DNA from: Moringa oleifera
Lineage: Eukaryota; Streptophyta; Magnoliopsida; Brassicales; Moringaceae
DNA: 64,000 nucleotides
Direction: 5' to 3'
Assembly (NCBI GenBank): GCA_021397835.1
Contig: JAJFZO010000747.1
Span: 3,412,501-3,476,500, forward strand
In this document: one piece after another, positions 50,809-61,829 of the stretch
Numbering within the stretch: position 1 is the stretch's first letter
Layout of the letters: each line of letters opens with the position of its first letter
Notes under the pieces: model-generated
Told to the model about the DNA's origin: nothing
Databases searched by the model: none
Seen by the model: only the letters and a program-made list of their open reading frames with translations
Program-made: the position numbers and the translations under genes

Positions 50809-51982
50809 GTAGGCAACGCGCTGTCACCTTTTGATTTACTCTTTTCTTGTTCTTACGTTTATAGTTACTCCATTTTCTGGATTTTATACCTAGAACTCTT
50901 TGCATGAGGAAACGAGTTAATGGTTTTCGTTGTTCTGCGTTATTTTTCTAGTTATAATCTATCATTTGCGTGTTATGTGATTTTATTTGTTAACGCTTAT
51001 CATTACTTCTACTGTCTGTTAGCGTTTACATTTTTAAGACTTCAGGTGTTTCATTGTATTTCCTGTTTGATGATGGAGCTCTCGTTTTGATCTTGCTTTG
51101 TTATGGGGTAATAGTTTTTCAGCTCGGGTCTGTGGTTGTTTGTAATTTTCCTGCAAGAAGACCTAAGAAAATATTGATTTATTTCATCTGGAACGTTTTT
51201 GCTCATATGATATTCCTTATAATGATAATATCTATAGTAAATGGAATCAAGAAAACGCCGTGTTGATTGTTGAATCTTTGAATTTTTGAACAGTGGTCTG
51301 AATCATGGATTTCTGAACTTGATAAAATGGACTAATCTTTTCCTTTTCTTGTTTTGGCTTCTACGTAGCCTATAAATGGTAATATGTATTGGTAAGTGCA
51401 AATTATATTCATTGGTATATAGAAGGGGAAATAGATGCCTAGCTCTTCTCCCATGCTGCTCATCCAAGCTGACTTGCAGCTATTCCAATGCAAGACACAT
51501 TCCAGAGTTGATAATCCATTGTTATTGGCTGGAGAAGAGCTACTTAAAGGCTTTCCATGTTAACTTTTATCCCTTCATTTGTTATCATGTTTGTCTCTCC
51601 CTTTTTTCTGGTGCATTCTGGTTGCACATGTAAATCTCAATCTTCTTAACTTTTCCTGAGCCTTGTTGTTTGTCATTGCAGTGTATCATTCTCCATAATG
51701 CCTAAGCTAACACAATAGATACTTTTCTTTTCTACATCATTTGAAATTCAGACATCATGTGTATCTTTTGGCACTTAATTGAAAGGATTCCTTCTAGTAC
51801 GTACGGCATAAGGGAACCATATATGATTTGAGGTTGTCAAGTGGGTAAGTTTGGTGTTATTTGAGCTGAAATTTTGGTACTGTACTAGAACACAAGGAAA
51901 GAGTTGTGGCATGAAATTGTTGTACTCAGACAGATATTGTGATAGATGACTAACATTTCTATTGAATGTATGGTCCAGACAG
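50809..51982 (+). other. 5' UTR (leader) intron of the SAM synthase gene
   Basis: The donor AAAGAGAG/GTAGGC follows a CT-rich leader with a TTC repeat (about 50768-50786). The acceptor CCAGACAG lies six bases before the start codon. A single long leader intron with an intronless coding region is characteristic of plant SAM synthase genes. The exact transcription start (about 50560-50600) is not fixed. Confidence 0.7.
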
Positions 51983-51988
51983 TCAGTG

Positions 51989-53161
51989 ATGGATGCTTTT
52001 CTCTTCACCTCTGAATCTGTCAATGAAGGGCACCCTGACAAGCTCTGTGACCAAGTCTCTGATGCCATCCTAGATGCTTGTCTGGAGCAAGACCCTGAGA
52101 GTAAAGTTGCCTGTGAGACCTGTACTAAGACAAATATGGTTATGGTCTTTGGTGAGATCACCACTAAGGCCACAGTGGACTATGAAAAGATTGTTCGTGA
52201 AACCTGCAGAAATATTGGGTTTGTGTCACCTGATGTGGGGCTTGATGCTGACAATTGCAAGGTGCTCGTAAATGTTGAACAGCAGAGCCCTGATATTGCT
52301 CAAGGTGTTCATGGCCACCTCACCAAGAAACCTGAGGAAATTGGTGCTGGGGACCAAGGTCATATGTTTGGGTATGCCACAGATGAAACTCCAGAGCTGA
52401 TGCCACTGACCCATGTTCTTGCCACCAAGCTTGGGGCCAGGCTCACTGAAGTGAGAAAGAATAAGACATGCCCTTGGCTAAGGCCTGATGGGAAGACCCA
52501 GGTGACAGTTGAGTATCGAAATGATGGTGGGGCAATGGTTCCAATCAGGGTTCACACTGTCCTCATTTCAACTCAACATGATGAGACTGTCACCAATGAG
52601 CAGATTGCCAAAGACTTGAAGGAGCATGTAATTAAACCAGTCATCCCTGCCCAATACCTTGATGAAAATACGATTTTCCACCTTAATCCATCAGGTCGTT
52701 TTGTCATTGGTGGTCCTCATGGAGATGCTGGACTTACTGGTAGGAAGATTATCATTGACACTTATGGTGGTTGGGGTGCTCATGGTGGTGGTGCCTTCTC
52801 TGGCAAGGATCCCACAAAGGTGGATCGCAGTGGTGCTTATATAGCCAGGCAGGCCGCGAAAAGTGTGGTGGCTTCTGGGTTTGCTCGCCGCTGTATTGTC
52901 CAGATCTCTTATGCTATTGGTGTGCCAGAACCATTGTCTGTGTTTGTGGACACTTATAAAACTGGGAAAATCCCTGATAAGGACATACTGGCTTTAATCA
53001 AGGAGACCTTTGATTTCAGGCCAGGGATGATTGCAATAAATCTTGATCTGAAGCGAGGAGGCAACTTCAGGTATCAGAAGACTGCTGCCTATGGACATTT
53101 CGGCCGTGATGACCCAGACTTCACCTGGGAGACTGTCAAGCTTCTTAAGCCAAAGGCTTAG
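51989..53161 (+). CDS. MAT3: S-adenosylmethionine synthase (methionine adenosyltransferase), MAT3-like
   Basis: Makes S-adenosylmethionine from methionine and ATP in the cytosol, feeding methylation, ethylene, polyamine and nicotianamine synthesis. A single coding exon of 390 aa, the exact family length. The start is [18 protein letters not shown], the conserved N-terminus; an upstream in-frame extension has no ATG. Signatures present are [40 protein letters not shown] (P-loop-like and metal/K+ sites) and the C-terminal [14 protein letters not shown]. No truncation or missing key residue was seen. Within the MAT family the opening MDAF and the neighbouring RAX2-like gene favour MAT3 (At2g36880), but MAT paralogues are very similar. 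Confidence 0.97.
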   Translation: MDAFLFTSESVNEGHPDKLCDQVSDAILDACLEQDPESKVACETCTKTNMVMVFGEITTKATVDYEKIVRETCRNIGFVSPDVGLDADNCKVLVNVEQQSPDIAQGVHGHLTKKPEEIGAGDQGHMFGYATDETPELMPLTHVLATKLGARLTEVRKNKTCPWLRPDGKTQVTVEYRNDGGAMVPIRVHTVLISTQHDETVTNEQIAKDLKEHVIKPVIPAQYLDENTIFHLNPSGRFVIGGPHGDAGLTGRKIIIDTYGGWGAHGGGAFSGKDPTKVDRSGAYIARQAAKSVVASGFARRCIVQISYAIGVPEPLSVFVDTYKTGKIPDKDILALIKETFDFRPGMIAINLDLKRGGNFRYQKTAAYGHFGRDDPDFTWETVKLLKPKA

Positions 53162-53542
53162 AGTCTACGGACTTCTCATCTTAGCTGTTTCTAAGTCATC
53201 GGTTCTGTATGACTTATATTTTGCCTCTTCTTTGAGAAGATCATCTAGGTCTGGTTATAAAGTTGATTACTTTAGGGCCATGATCTGATTTTTTTTTCCT
53301 TTTTTTTTTTTGGGTGTGGAGAGGGTCTCTGATAGATGCAGTTGAGTGCTCCTCTGAAATTACTCTTTTGTGAATCTTTTGTAATTGTTTACCTCCTCTT
53401 CAGAATCAACAATGTCTGCAAAGCCAATTGGCCTGTTTCAATTCTATAATTCTTGTAATAACATTTGTTTGTACTCTAAGACATTTATTGTTACTTTAAA
53501 TAATTTCACATGTAATGATAATTTTAATTTTAAAGTGAAAGT
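53162..53542 (+). other. SAM synthase 3' UTR and flank
   Basis: Likely 3' untranslated region with a T-rich run (53290-53310) and several near-canonical poly-A signals. No other feature was seen. Confidence 0.5.
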
Positions 53543-54020
53543 GGGATAAAATTTTGATGTTAAGTTATTAATTAAATTTTTATGTTAAAACAATAATAAA
53601 TGAAAAGTTAATTTATCAATTTGAATTAAATTAAATTTTATAAAAAATAAAAATATTATATAACGAATTTTATTTAAAATTTTTTATAGAGAAGAATTCA
53701 ACTTATCGTCATAAAAACTTTTAAATTTTTTTAGTATTAAAAATATATATTTTAAAATTTATATCGTTAAAATTTAAAATAAATTTTATATTAAAAATTA
53801 TTCAATTTTAAGAAATAAATTTAAAATAGAAAAAAATTTATTTAAATTATTTTTGAGATATTTTAATAATAAAAATATCTTTAATTTTTTATAATTATTA
53901 AAACTGCAGTCCAATTTAAGCGAAATGGATAAATTAAAATTTACTTTATTACTTTTTAAACATAACATGGTTTAATTGGTAATATGGAATAAATATTAAG
54001 ATCTTATATAATTTTTACCC
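53543..54020 (+). repeat. MITE-like element with terminal inverted repeats
   Basis: The right end reads AATATTAAGATCTTATATAA then TTTTTACCC. Its complement (GGGTAAAAATT, then ATCTTAATATTTAT) is the left-end sequence of the copies at about 4945 and 62550. The left end GGGATAAAATTTTGATG is a decayed form. TTAATTTTA follows the right end (54021-54029) and also lies just left of the element (53524-53532); it could be a 9-base target duplication, or chance in AT-rich DNA. No coding capacity. Confidence 0.6.
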
Positions 54021-54579
54021 TTAATTTTATTTGTTCTTCTCTCCTTTCTCTCAAAGGAATTAAGTTTCTTACCAACTTATGAATGTCTTTAGTTTTTTAT
54101 ATTTTTTAATATTTTTAAAATAAACATTAAGTAATATGAATTTAATATTAATTATAAATATCAAATATAATCAATTTTAGTTGTGGAGTTTAAAGGAAAA
54201 TGAAAAGATGACCATATGAACCAAATTCACCATTGATTTTGTTTTAAGTTTGGGAAAGTTTTATTGGTATTTTTAAAGCAAAGTGGTGGAAGAAAAACTT
54301 TCTGTCAATGAGAGACACATTTTAAATTTTTATTTTTCAAATCAATTATTTATAATTTTAAAATTTTAATTATATTAATACAGTTTATATTTTTTTAATT
54401 ATTTTAAATCATTTATTTAGAAACTTGTTCAATTTGATCGAATTTTTACAGTTTTACTATTTTTTTAACACCCTTAACACATAGGATGTAAATTTGATAT
54501 CTTGTTACCTTTGAGGATATTTATCAAGATTGAGGTATTCATTCTGAAAAAATAAAGTATTTTAAACTATTTTAAATAA

Positions 54580-55060
54580 ATAAAATTAGATAAAAATCTT
54601 ATATTATTAATAAAATTTTTATTTTTTTAAAATGATAAATCAAATTTTGATTTATCAATTTGGTTTAAATTAAACATGGTTAAACAATTCAAAAATTATG
54701 GTTTAAAAAGTATCGAATTAATAATTTTATACAATAAATTTTGACTTAAAATTTTTCACAAATATAAAAAAATATTCAAGTTATCATCACAAAAAATTAA
54801 ATAATTTTTTAAATATTAAAAATGTATATTTTCAAAATTTATAATATATCAAAAAATTTAAATTTTTTTTAAAAATAAGTCTTCTATAAAAAATTATTTA
54901 AATTTAAAAAATAAATCTGAAAAAAAAGTGAATAACTCACTTACGTTATTTTAAAGATATTTTAATAATAAAAATATTTTTAATTTTTATAATTATTTAA
55001 ATTAAAAATTAATTAAAAATTAAAATTTAATTTATTTTTTTTAATGTAAAAATTTTAATT
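54580..55060 (+). repeat. MITE-like AT-rich repeat copy
   Basis: It contains the family's internal blocks in order: AAATATTCAAGTTATCATCA, ATATTTTAATAATAAAAATA, then TTTAATTTTTATAATTATTT. It lies directly upstream of the RPA-like gene promoter. Confidence 0.55.
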
Positions 55061-55136
55061 CATAACATATAAACTTTTTTAATTAAAATATTAAAAAAAT
55101 GAAACTCTACTGTATATCATTGAGGACTGCAACACA

Positions 55137-55182
55137 TGGGCCTACATTTCGGGTCTAACCCTACGTGTCAAGTCACTGGGCC
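55137..55182 (+). promoter_or_regulatory. two site II elements and a telo-box upstream of the RPA-like gene
   Basis: TGGGCC at 55137-55142 and 55177-55182 flanks AACCCTA at 55157-55163. Site II (TCP-bound) next to a telo-box is typical of plant replication and ribosomal genes expressed in dividing cells (for example PCNA). This fits an RPA-related protein. Confidence 0.5.
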
Positions 55183-55329
55183 GGTGGGTCTACTCTTCTC
55201 AGTTGCCACAGTGTAAAAGATCATCAGGAGAAATATGAATTCATATTCGGAAGGAGGGAGCTTGATAACAGCTGTTGTCACTTGCAAGGCAGATACTCGA
55301 GAGAGAAAGCCCGGGAAACCAAATCGGAG

Positions 55330-56583
55330 ATGGATAAACCAACGATGGTGACGTGCGCATTGCTGGCCATTGACCATACCAATTTCTGCTACAGGGCTTG
55401 CTCTGTCTGCGAGAGGACTCTTCCTGATCCCGATGACTCATCTTCCTCTCTTTGCAAATTCTGCAGCTTCAGCTCCACCGCTCGCCTTCCTCCCTCTAAA
55501 CGTCTCTTTCGGCTCCTTGTAAGAAAAGCCACATCTGTTTCACCTTTTTCGCCAGTAAATTTTCTTAGTCTTTGTTTCAAATTGCCTTTGGGGGGAAAAG
55601 AAACGCTTTTCATGTGAAAATTGTTGGTTTCTGTGAATCGGGAATCTGGAATTGGGTTTCCTATTAGAAGGGTAGGTTTTATTCGTGTGATGTGGTTTAA
55701 ATGATGCTGTCGGTGTTGTTGTGTCAGGTGTCTATAGCAACAGATTCAGAGGTGAAAGTGGTGGTATGCTTTGATAGAGCTGCTAGGGTTCTCTTTGGTT
55801 GCTCTGCTGACGAGTTCTTTGACTTTGCCAAGCTTAACCCTTTTGCTGGTAATTTCAGTTTTCTCCTCAACTTTCCTGTTTCTTTATACTTAAGTAGCAT
55901 TTCCAGAATGTAACATGAATTCTCTTTGGTAGCATAGAATTTCACATATAAGAGATACTTGAATACAAGGCATAAAAGAAGAATAAACAGTACACAGTTT
56001 CGAAGTTCTATCTTTTGATTTCTCAGGAACCAACAAGAGCAACTAAAGCTTGAAACTAAAATATTGATGCATATGTTGAACCTTACTTGTCTTGGAGAGA
56101 TGAATTGGTCATTTTCTGAATGAAGAAGCAAAGAGCATGAAATACACAATCTTTTTTTTTGTGCTAAATATATCCTTTTCAGGTTCTTAAGAAATCAAAC
56201 TAGTTTCTTTGCTAACATGTTATTCAGTTATTTCGAAGCCAATTCCATTCTTCTGTTTAAGTTCCGCATTAGAAAAATCATTCTTCCAGTAAGTTTACTT
56301 GTAATTTCAAACTGCTTCAAGACATTTCTTCTGCTGCTGCTTTTATCTTAATCATTTCTCGTTCTCTTGGATTTATAATTTAAATTTTGTTTGTGGGATG
56401 TCTTCTGCAGCTGAAACAGCAAGCAGAATTTTGGAAGGCGAGATGTTTAGAATGACATTGGCTAAACCAAAGAATGGTAATGCACAGCATCTCAGAGTGT
56501 CATGGGTTGCCCCTTTGAGGTCTGGTTTCCAGCCCGCGATAGTAACGTTGAGGGAATATTACGGAGGAAGAGTCGGTTCTTAA
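55330..56583 (+). CDS. small zinc-ribbon OB-fold protein like the RPA70 C-terminal domain
   Basis: The exons are 55330-55518, 55728-55848 and 56411-56583, totalling 483 nt (160 aa), with phases fitting. The N-terminal part has a zinc-ribbon pattern CSVC (Cys24, Cys27), then CKFC (Cys42, Cys45). It is followed by VKVVVCFDRAARVLFGCSAD, which resembles the RPA1 C-terminal OB-fold (Rep_fac-A_C), where a Gly-Val-Ser-Ala-Asp-Glu motif follows the strand. It contains only this one domain, whereas RPA70 has several OB-folds. It may be a single-domain RPA or MEIOB-like ssDNA-binding protein. An in-frame ATG at 55165 would add 55 residues but would overlap the site II promoter motifs. The function is inferred from weak similarity. 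Confidence 0.75.
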
Positions 56584-57066
56584 GTTTTCTTGTCATGGAT
56601 TTCTCTAGTTACAAGCTGTCTCTACTATCTAGTGTGCTAATTGCCAAGATAAGTACAATTACTAAGTGATTGTCCAGTGTTTGAATTGGAATTATAGGAA
56701 TATCGAAAGTTGTTTTACCATTAAATTTAGCATCTGTTTCTTTATTATTAGATGAGTTATATTGTCCAAGTCTGTCAAATGTCAGAATCCAGGAACAAGT
56801 TTGGTAATTGTTGATGCTTTAATCGATACACAAGACAAGTAATAATACTTGGATTAAATTATCTTACTTGTCATAGAATTGGGCATAATGCAATCTTTAA
56901 TTGCTCATGATATGACAATTTGAGTTCTTTCTACATTGATGTTTTGACATCTTTATGAGTGAAATAATCCTTCGGATACCCCTTATTTGGCTGAGAAAAC
57001 TCAGAAGGATTCTCTGAAGCAGTATTAGCATGCTAAGGACCGAGGAGCCTGTCTTCTGTGGTGCCA
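56584..57066. other. spacer between convergent RPA-like and carboxypeptidase genes
   Basis: The 3' flanks of two genes that face each other. No other feature was seen. Confidence 0.5.
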
Positions 57067-59708
57067 TCAATTAGAAGCAAAGATACCCTCTGTCTCATTC
57101 CGGGCCAGTTTCCCTTGCATCCAGCTGCGCAGCATCTGCAGTGAAGCTTTTGGCTGATCCATTGGAACCATATGACCAGCATCATGGACCTGTTTTTGGG
57201 TTGCAGAGAACCGAGAGTTACCAAAACTATAAGGTTTATGCTGGCCAAAACAGAACAAACATTTGTGGCAAAATCAGAGTTCTTACCTTGAGGAAAGCCA
57301 AAGGGCCATAGCTTTTCAACTGTCCTGCTTCTGCACCATCAACTACAAATGGATTTGTTGAAGCTGCTCCGAACTTTCCCTTGCCAGGCCATTCCATTGC
57401 ATGAACCCAGTTTGAATTTCCTATCCAGGATGATATATTTTGGTAAGTTACAGCCAAAAAGTATTATTTCTGATAAGATATCGACTAGAGCTGTGGCATT
57501 CAACTGAACCAATAGGCTTACCCAGCCAGTTGCATATAAGGTCATACTCTCCTGCATATATAAGCACCTTGATACCATCCTCAAGCAGCTCAGGAATTCC
57601 TACTTCCAGATTCCTCATCCAGTCTGTGATCATTGCATCATATACAGTAGTACTGCATGACACAAAGTCTATGTTTCCTACACCTAGGGCATCCTTAACA
57701 GTCTTCTGCTGCAGGAATGTCTCCATGTTTGAGAAATCATAACACAAGTCTCCTTCACATTGCTTTCTGATGTCGTAGTACTGCAGATTAAGTTATGAAA
57801 ACTGTGTCAGATTCTGAAAACTTTTGCTTCGATACTAATTGTTTCTTTGGATGTAGCAAACTTGATTATATGTTTATTTCCTTCTTACATTTATGTTGCC
57901 AACTACACTCAGGATACTGCCAAACAATTTATTGCAAACCGCATAAGAGGTCTCGCAAGCTTCTCCTCCTTCAGAGCCTGAGAAGGCAGCTTCAAGTTAA
58001 TATACCTAAAAACAGTTAAATTTAGCAGAATGGAGGGGAAGTTAAACAGAGATTTTTAGAAGTACCACAAGCTCTTATCGATTGATCACAGTCAGGAACC
58101 ATGTCCTTAATACTCTCATAATCAGACTGTGTAATCAACTTCATCTGCAGAGCATAGTCTGGGTATGCATTGAACTGGATTTCAGGATTGGTTAATCCAT
58201 TACCAATAGCAAATCCCTGTGAAACCATTTCGGGTTAACCAAAATCCAAGAAATGAAATAAAGAACGGCTAATTCCGAATGAGATTTGATACACATCAAA
58301 GGGTACCTTGAGATTAATATGAATGCCTTCCTTTGCTTTGTTCCCTTGGTGAACCCTTGAAGCAATAGCAGGAATATAATGCCCAGCATAAGACTCTCCG
58401 GTAATGTAGAAGTCATTTTTAGCAAACTGAGGATGCTCCTTGAAGAATCCCTAATTATTACAGAAGTAGAGTCTGTAAAAATTATGTTCCAATGTATCTT
58501 AAAACTTTTATCGGCATCATGGTTTATGGAGAAACAGACCTGCAAGAAGTCATACAAGTCATTGCTGACACCCTTTTCGTCATGACGAATATCATCTTCA
58601 TCTGAGGTATAACTGAAACCAGTTCCTGTAGGTTGATCAATGAACAGGATGTTTGATGCCTGCCACACGAAAACAACTCTGTATCCATAAAACTGTGATC
58701 ACTGGACTTAAAGATAAGCAGAAAGCAAGATTCATTTCTCAGGAGGAAACAGAGAGATTGAGAAAATTTACAGTTTGCAAGTCTAAATGAGCAGATAAAA
58801 GAGTGAACTCCAAGAGAAATTTGGGTTGCTTGGATGTCAAGAAACCATCAAAATATCAATGGAAAAATGAGGGATCAGCTGAGATATGGGTAGATACCTT
58901 GTCCCAGCCGTAGTCATTCCAGATAAGAGACAGGTTTTTCGATATCTTGTAAGGACCATTCTCATAGAACAATGCCAATTCACTGCTACATCCAGGCCCT
59001 CCAGACAGCCATATCACTACAGGATCCTTCTTGCTGTTTCGTGATTCGAAGAAGAGGTAGAACATCCTACACATTTTAGATTAAGAAAATTTCATGGTTG
59101 AGTTACTCAGAAAACAAAAGTTAACCCAAAATGATAAGAACGGTGGATGAAGGAGGGCAGTGGATCAACATTTTCCCATCTGAATTATCAGTTTATGTAG
59201 TTTTCTCGGAACACGGCGTTGTGGGTAAGAAAAACTTGACAGACTGCTTATGAATCATATTCAATTCATTTGGAAGTTTATAAACAGGATGCATCACAAT
59301 GAACAAAACGATAAAAAAGAAGAACCAAAAAAAAAAAAAACAAAGAGAACTCAGTGACACATGTTCGAATAGTTGGGCTAACCTTGCAGCTTTGGAATGC
59401 GGGAGCTTGTAATACCCGGCATGGTGACCAAATTCTTCAACAGAAGGGTTAGGGTCACCGAGAGCGGGCAACCTGAATTGCTTCTCAACAATCATAGGAC
59501 CCTGAACTGAAGATCCATCGTCAATGACGGTGTTTACGGAGTTCGCCGGGAACAAGTTGAACGCTCTGATGAGCTTTTCCGCTTGCCCTCTCGGCGAGTT
59601 GGCCGCTGCATACAAGTTGTTGGATGTTCTTGCATATGTGAACGGTGAACAACTCAGAAGATAAACGGAAAGAGAAAGGATGAACACGTTAATGAAACCA
59701 GAAGCCAT
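57067..59708 (-). CDS. serine carboxypeptidase-like protein, SCPL48/49 type
   Basis: Secreted or vacuolar serine carboxypeptidase (peptidase family S10) that removes C-terminal residues. The exons are 59708-59383, 59066-58898, 58659-58540, 58450-58307, 58216-58066, 57977-57889, 57780-57522, 57420-57287 and 57189-57067. They total 1515 nt (504 aa). A hydrophobic signal peptide spans residues about 6-25, and a propeptide-like stretch follows. The oxyanion loop is [13 protein letters not shown]. The catalytic triad is complete: Ser225 in [12 protein letters not shown], Asp413 in [10 protein letters not shown] and His470 in [12 protein letters not shown]. The [10 protein letters not shown] form fits the SCPL48/49/50 carboxypeptidase clade rather than the acyltransferase SCPLs (GGPGCSS followed by a different loop). 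The start codon shown is preferred to an in-frame ATG 87 bases upstream because it directly precedes the signal peptide. Confidence 0.95.
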
Positions 59709-59751
59709 TGTTGCTCTCTGTTTCTGAGGAAACAGTGCAGCTCTTCTGGGT

Positions 59752-59758
59752 TTATATA
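59752..59758 (-). promoter_or_regulatory. TATA box of the carboxypeptidase gene
   Basis: TATATAA on the minus strand about 45 bases upstream of the chosen start codon. This implies a very short 5' UTR and supports the downstream ATG. Confidence 0.55.
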
Positions 59759-60355
59759 ACACCAAAGCAGTACTGCTTTCTGATCTCCATTCCATTAAAG
59801 TTACATTGAAAAATTTCCATGTAAGCTTAACAGTAATCTAATAATTTTAGTAACAAATATGGAAAAGATCTAAGAAAGAGATATAGAGAGAGAGAGAGAG
59901 ACAGAGGCAACGGCTATTTGCATTAATATACTTGGTAATTATGGTATTCTTAATCCAGAAATGGTTTGATTCTGTCATTCGGTTTCCTAAATCTCTATTA
60001 TTAACAAATGCCAGAGCAAATTCAAGATGTGATGATAATTATATATTCCAATTATGGAATTCTTTTTAGTGATTAATCAAATTAAATGAGTTTATCTTAT
60101 CTAATATTTTAATAAACTTCACGGTTTTTATTAATTCTACCGTGTGATAAATCCGAACACCAACACATTTTTTCATGTTTTTGGAGTTATTAAATTAGAA
60201 AAAATAATAATTAATTATGGCAGGAGTTCTTTATCAAGATTTTGTAAGATTTAGAAGTTTGAATAAGAGGAAAGCAAGCTATATTTATTTACTTATTTTG
60301 ATTCTACTCTAAGTATTCCTTACATTAAAAGTCCTAAAAATGATAATATATTATT
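59759..60355. other. carboxypeptidase upstream region
   Basis: A short GA microsatellite lies at about 59885-59900. The rest has no recognised feature and turns AT-rich to the right. Confidence 0.4.
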
Positions 60356-61400
60356 CAAAATTTTAATATATTAAGATGTTAGTTTATTAAATACTATCTA
60401 AATTTTTTATTTTTTTATTAAAATAAAATTTATTTAAAATCTTAAACTATATAGACTATATTTAAAGTCACAAATCCAATCATGTTTTGTTAATTTTGAT
60501 CAATTTTAAAAAATTAAACATATTTAAATTAAGAATATTATATAATGCATTTTGATTTTAATTTTTTATATAAAAATATTCGAATTACCATCATAAACAA
60601 TGTTAAATTTTTTGAATATTAAAAATAAATTTTGAAAGAATTATACTGTAATTTTTTAAATTATTAAAAAATAATTCTTGAACAAAAAATTATTCAAAAT
60701 TGAGAGATAAATTCGGATAAAAAGTAAAATTTATTTGAATCATTTTAAAGTATTTTAATAATAAAAATATTTTTAATTTATATAATTATTTGAGTTAATA
60801 TCTAATTTTTGATTAAATTAATATATTAAAATTTAATTTATAACTTTTAAACATTAAATTTTATTTGAAGTATAAAAATAACAAAAAATTGCAAAATAAA
60901 TATAAAAAATTTTAAACGATACATATCTTTTAATTCAAATGTCAAATTTAATTTAGTTTAAATTAACTTCTAATTTTTTAATTTAGTTCAATTTAGATCC
61001 TATTAAAAATTAAAAAATATTTAAATTAAAAATTAAAAATTAAAAATTTTGTATAACAGATTTTGACTTGTAATTTTACACAATGTAAAAAATCATTCAA
61101 ACTACTTTCACAAAAAATTTTAAAAATTTTTAGCACTAAAATTATTTTTTAAAAAATAAAATTATAAAATTTTTAAAAATTTATAAAAAATAAATTATGA
61201 ATTTAAAATTATTTAAATTTGAGCAATTAATTCAAAATAACGTGTAAAATTTATTTGAGATATTTTAACTATAATAATATTTTTAATTTTTTATAATTAA
61301 TTTTTTATTCTTAATATTTTTAAATTAATATTTTTAAAATAGAAATAAATCAAAATTAAAATTTAAAGTTTAACTTACAAATGATTTAAGTTTAATTTTT
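60356..61400 (+). repeat. two adjacent MITE-like AT-rich repeat copies
   Basis: Copies at about 60360-60900 and 60950-61400 lie head to tail and repeat the same order of internal blocks, including TATTTTAATAATAAAAATAT near 60755 and a decayed form near 61260. Their terminal repeats are worn. Confidence 0.5.
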
Positions 61401-61439
61401 TTGAAATTTTTATTTAAAATTGTAGTATAACTTTTATCT

Positions 61440-61760
61440 CAAATTATATTTAAAATATCCTAGAGGAAGGTATCTTTTACGGAAAAGAAGGTTAGGTGCA
61501 TTACACAACACAGAGGGAGCGGGAAGAGGATTTGTATAACAGGATTGCGTGCAAGACAACAGTGCCTTAGAAGCACAAATAATGTTATAGAAGTGGAAGT
61601 TAAGTCTGGTGTCTCATTTCATGGACCCCACAAGAGGTGGAATTAGAACCCACGCATCCCTTGCTGCAAAGGGCACATGCCCTAATTGTATAAAGAGCGA
61701 ACCAATCAAGCCCATCACGGAATGTGGACCCTGTTTCATTTTTATGAGTATTTTATTATT
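61440..61760. other. GC-richer island without recognised gene
   Basis: A stretch of about 320 bases with near-normal composition lies between AT-rich repeats. It has no frame or RNA motif I can assign. Confidence 0.35.
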
Positions 61761-61829
61761 ATTTTGAAATAAATATAAAAAAACCTCTAGATTTTTTTTC
61801 TCAGTTTAATTTAAACTTGCCCCTTCCAA

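Noticed and set aside
51962..51988. Nine-codon N-terminal extension of SAM synthase
   Set aside because: It starts at TTG and runs through the leader-intron acceptor; the family start is MDAFLF at 51989.
53524..54029. Firm assignment of the MITE-like family to a transposon superfamily
   Set aside because: The possible TTAATTTTA target duplication is not flush with the left end and could arise by chance in AT-rich DNA.
55165..55329. Upstream in-frame extension of the RPA-like gene
   Set aside because: It begins between promoter motifs (telo-box and second site II) and has no conserved residues; the ATG at 55330 is preferred.
451..60000. Regularly spaced repeats that could suggest a CRISPR array
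   Set aside because: Only microsatellites and diverged transposon copies are present; the window is plant nuclear DNA.
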